This document shows positions 5,616-7,002 of a stretch of DNA of 7,002 nt, piece after piece. The notes beneath the pieces are model-generated. The model was given only the letters and a program-made list of their open reading frames with translations, ran no database searches and had not been told where the DNA came from. The position numbers and the translations under genes were made by a program. The first letter of the stretch is position 1. Each line of letters begins with the position of its first letter. The stretch is from a bacterium UBP18_UBA7526 (lineage in GTDB: Bacteria; UBP18; UBA7526), in the NCBI GenBank assembly GCA_002478245.1, contig DLMW01000045.1, forward strand, positions 6,130 to 13,131, given 5' to 3'.

Positions 5616-5629
5616 CCCGGATATCCGGG
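5616..5629. repeat. Perfect 14-base palindrome CCCGGATATCCGGG
   Basis: The sequence is identical to its reverse complement. Its core GGATATCC recurs at 5725-5732, and near copies lie at 5650-5660 and 5695-5703. It is the strongest single palindrome of the spacer and could be a protein binding site or simply one repeat word. Confidence 0.6.
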
Positions 5630-5788
5630 ACTGGGGAATCAGGTGATCCGGAAATCCGGGACAAAGACCTTTCAGAAGATGTTCCTGATATCCTGATATC
5701 CGGATGTCCTAGTCCCTGATTACCGGATATCCAGATGGCCTTCATCTACAGTTAATCCGATGCTCTGACCTTCTGAATTCTCATTCTG

Positions 5789-5814
5789 GACTTCGGCTGA
5801 GCTCAGTCGAAGCC
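5789..5814. repeat. REP-like CTTCG...CGAAG palindrome
   Basis: This 26-base element is centred on GAGCTC. Eleven of 13 symmetric positions pair by Watson-Crick rules; one of the other two is a G-T wobble on the plus strand and the second a G-T wobble on the minus strand. Direct copies of CATTCTG precede it (5782-5788) and follow it (5823-5829). It resembles short dispersed palindromes of intergenic regions, and no T-run follows on either strand. Confidence 0.6.
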
Positions 5815-5874
5815 ATGTTCTGCATTCTGAGCACTGTGAAGAATTTAGCCAGCTTGTCTGGCGTCTATACTGAT

Positions 5875-5902
5875 ATTCTATGGCTTTGCTGGTTACTGTT
5901 AA
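5875..5902 (-). promoter_or_regulatory. rpsJ: Candidate sigma70-type promoter for the S10 operon
   Basis: On the minus strand TTAACA (5902-5897) is followed after 16 bases by TAGAAT (5880-5875). Each hexamer has five of six consensus bases, and transcription would begin near 5868. It starts 8 bases after the stop of the upstream ketosynthase gene and would give rpsJ a leader of roughly 380 bases. The -35 hexamer lies inside the CTGGTTAC/GTTAAC repeat word. Confidence 0.45.
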
Positions 5903-5909
5903 CTGGTTA

Positions 5910-7002
5910 CTACACTTTCTTAACTAGAAGTGCACTGTTTATTCCTCCTCTCCCCCGGGAAATAACCAGAGCATTTCTCACCTCTTTTCCCCTTGCTCTA
6001 TTGGGAATATAGTCCAGATCGCATTCTGGATCCGGGTTCTCATAATTTATGGTGGGAAGAATAGTGCCTTCTTTCATAGTAAGAAGGGCAGTAATTAGAT
6101 CTACAGCACCTGAGGCTCCCAAAAGGTTTCCTATCATGGATTTCGGAGCACTCATCGGTATCTGGGATGCTTTTTCTTTGAAGACCTCTTTGAGGGCCAT
6201 GGTCTCTGTCCTATCGCCTTCCTTAGTAGCTGCCCCATCGAGTGAGATATAGTCTATTTCATCTGGCTTAACCCCTCCCTGATCCAGGGCCATCCTTATT
6301 GCCCGGGCAAGTTCCTTCCCATCTGGAGCACATTTTACCGGATGATAGCCATCGCTTGTCGTCCCGTATCCTATTACTTCAGCATAGATAGGTGCCTGGC
6401 GTCTGAGGGCATGCTCCCTTTCCTCCAAGACTAGAATCCCCGACCCTTCAGCGATGATATAGCCATCCCTTTCTCTATCGAATGGCCGATAGGATTCCTT
6501 GGCCAGTTCTCCTGATGTAGAACAGCACAAGAGAGCATAGGGGGTGATAGGTGCCTCACAGCCTCCAGCAAGGATGACATCCGCTTTGTTATTTTTCACT
6601 GTTCTAAAGGCATAGCCAAGGGCTGCCAGACCGCTTGCCCGATCAGCAACAATGGTCTTGCTATACCCTTTTGTCTTATAGTAGATGGAGATCTCCCCCT
6701 GGGGGGCAGCGGGAAACCAGGCCGTTGCCTGATAGGAGCTCACCTCCTTCACTCCATGTAGATGAAGGTCTCTTAACTCCGTCTCCGCAAACTGCCAGCC
6801 TCCCAAGAGGTTGCCGATGATAATCCCCACCCTCTCTAAGTTCTCTTCTGATAGCTTTAATTTTGCATCCTGAATTGCCTCCTCTGTAGTCATCAGAGAG
6901 AGATGAGAGAACCTATCCAGTTTTCTCAATAGCCTGGGAGAGAAGCAGGGAGGCATCTTCAGTTCCTTTATCTCACCCGCTAGTTGAAAGGGATAGGAGG
7001 AG
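5910..7002 (-). CDS. Ketosynthase-like chain length factor (KS-beta), catalytically dead, 5' end outside window
   Basis: This is a thiolase-fold protein of the beta-ketoacyl-ACP synthase family; 363 residues are visible. The frame is open to the window edge, so the ATG at 6956 is internal. Upstream codons continue a ketosynthase-like sequence (FQLAGEIKELK) and about 40-50 N-terminal residues are missing. Counting from that internal Met, the active-site Cys position is Arg106 (VADRASGLAALG), the first catalytic His is Asp240 (SLDGAATKEGDRTET), and the second is Asn277 (KSMIGNLLGASGAVD). The C-terminal FGFGG loop of active enzymes is SRGRGGINSALL. These are hallmarks of type II polyketide chain length factors, which pair with an active KS-alpha and shape product length. 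The usual CLF residue at the Cys site is Gln, so Arg is unusual. The stop is TAG at 5912-5910. The polyketide or other product is unknown. Confidence 0.85.
   Translation of the reverse strand, partial: SSYPFQLAGEIKELKMPPCFSPRLLRKLDRFSHLSLMTTEEAIQDAKLKLSEENLERVGIIIGNLLGGWQFAETELRDLHLHGVKEVSSYQATAWFPAAPQGEISIYYKTKGYSKTIVADRASGLAALGYAFRTVKNNKADVILAGGCEAPITPYALLCCSTSGELAKESYRPFDRERDGYIIAEGSGILVLEEREHALRRQAPIYAEVIGYGTTSDGYHPVKCAPDGKELARAIRMALDQGGVKPDEIDYISLDGAATKEGDRTETMALKEVFKEKASQIPMSAPKSMIGNLLGASGAVDLITALLTMKEGTILPTINYENPDPECDLDYIPNRARGKEVRNALVISRGRGGINSALLVKKV

Larger units (their letters stand above)
5485..5909. repeat. Gene-free, repeat-built spacer upstream of rpsJ
   Basis: No coding region is supportable in these 425 bases. 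They are a mosaic of short re-used words. GTAACCA occurs in tandem at 5507-5520. AGAGGGTCAG occurs twice (5563-5572, 5578-5587). ATCAGAT occurs at 5538-5544 and 5554-5560. GGATATCCGGGAC (5619-5631) recurs with one change at 5650-5662. CCTGATAT is tandem at 5684-5699. CTGGTTAC occurs at 5889-5896 and 5903-5910, the inverse of the GTAACCAG at the other end. GGATATCCGG (5619-5628) pairs with CCGGATATCC (5723-5732). A CTTCG/CGAAG palindrome lies at 5789-5814. The region also holds the candidate operon promoters and would form the long rpsJ leader. Confidence 0.75.

Noticed and set aside
5507..5740. A CRISPR array in the spacer
   Set aside because: Repeated words are only 7-14 bases, vary in orientation and spacing, and there are no uniform repeats or spacers.
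5789..5814. The palindrome as an intrinsic terminator for the ketosynthase gene
   Set aside because: No U-run follows on either strand and it lies about 100 bases past the stop; no convincing terminator was seen in this spacer.
5485..5909. A tRNA or other structured RNA gene in the spacer
   Set aside because: No cloverleaf, T-loop motif or known riboswitch core was recognised; the pairing present is short and repeat-derived.
5815..6012. A 65-codon plus-strand open frame crossing the spacer and the ketosynthase end
   Set aside because: It is half repeat sequence and half antisense of the ketosynthase gene; its hydrophobic look is a by-product of T-rich words.
6954..6956. ATG at 6956 as the true start of the ketosynthase-like gene
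   Set aside because: The frame stays open to the window edge with ketosynthase-like residues upstream, and the family needs about 40-50 more N-terminal residues.
5910..7002. Annotation as an active FabF (beta-ketoacyl-ACP synthase II)
   Set aside because: The nucleophilic Cys and both catalytic His residues are absent, and the C-terminal glycine loop is of the chain length factor type.

Overview
The window is bacterial. Its left three quarters (about 1-5484) is the universally conserved S10-spc ribosomal protein operon, read entirely on the minus strand in the canonical order rpsJ, rplC, rplD, rplW, rplB, rpsS, rplV, rpsC, rplP, rpmC, rpsQ, rplN. All twelve proteins are recognisable at full family length. 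The only edge effect is rplN, whose stop codon is cut by the left edge. Arginine codons are mostly AGA/AGG; for example, the first eight codons of rpsJ hold four AGA. Shine-Dalgarno sites are mostly strong (AGGAG, AAAGGAGG), and GTG starts occur in rpsQ and rplD. The proteins do not let me name a phylum. The protein details and the repeat-rich spacers suggest an uncultured or deep-branching lineage, not a well-studied model, but that is an impression only.

Upstream of rpsJ there is a 425-base gene-free spacer (5485-5909). It is packed with short words such as GTAACCAG, CCGGATATCC, CAGATAACC and a CTTCG...CGAAG palindrome, re-used directly and inverted. It holds two plausible minus-strand sigma70-type promoter elements for the operon: TTAACA-N16-TAGAAT at 5875-5902, and an isolated perfect TATAAT at 5590-5595. 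The same word family reappears in the unusually long 118-base rpsJ-rplC spacer, where two overlapping hairpins compete. The ribosome binding sites of both rpsJ and rplC sit in the 3' arm of a small hairpin.

The right end (5910-7002, minus strand, start codon outside the window) is not a ribosomal gene. It encodes a ketosynthase-fold protein in which all three catalytic residues are replaced (Cys to Arg, His to Asp, His to Asn), and whose C-terminus carries the RGRGG-NSAL signature. This is the pattern of a chain length factor (KS-beta) of a type II polyketide synthase. An active KS-alpha partner is expected, most likely beyond position 7002. The usual fusA/tuf neighbours are not directly upstream of rpsJ. 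The most interesting parts are the dead ketosynthase beside the ribosomal operon and the repeat-built leader region between them.
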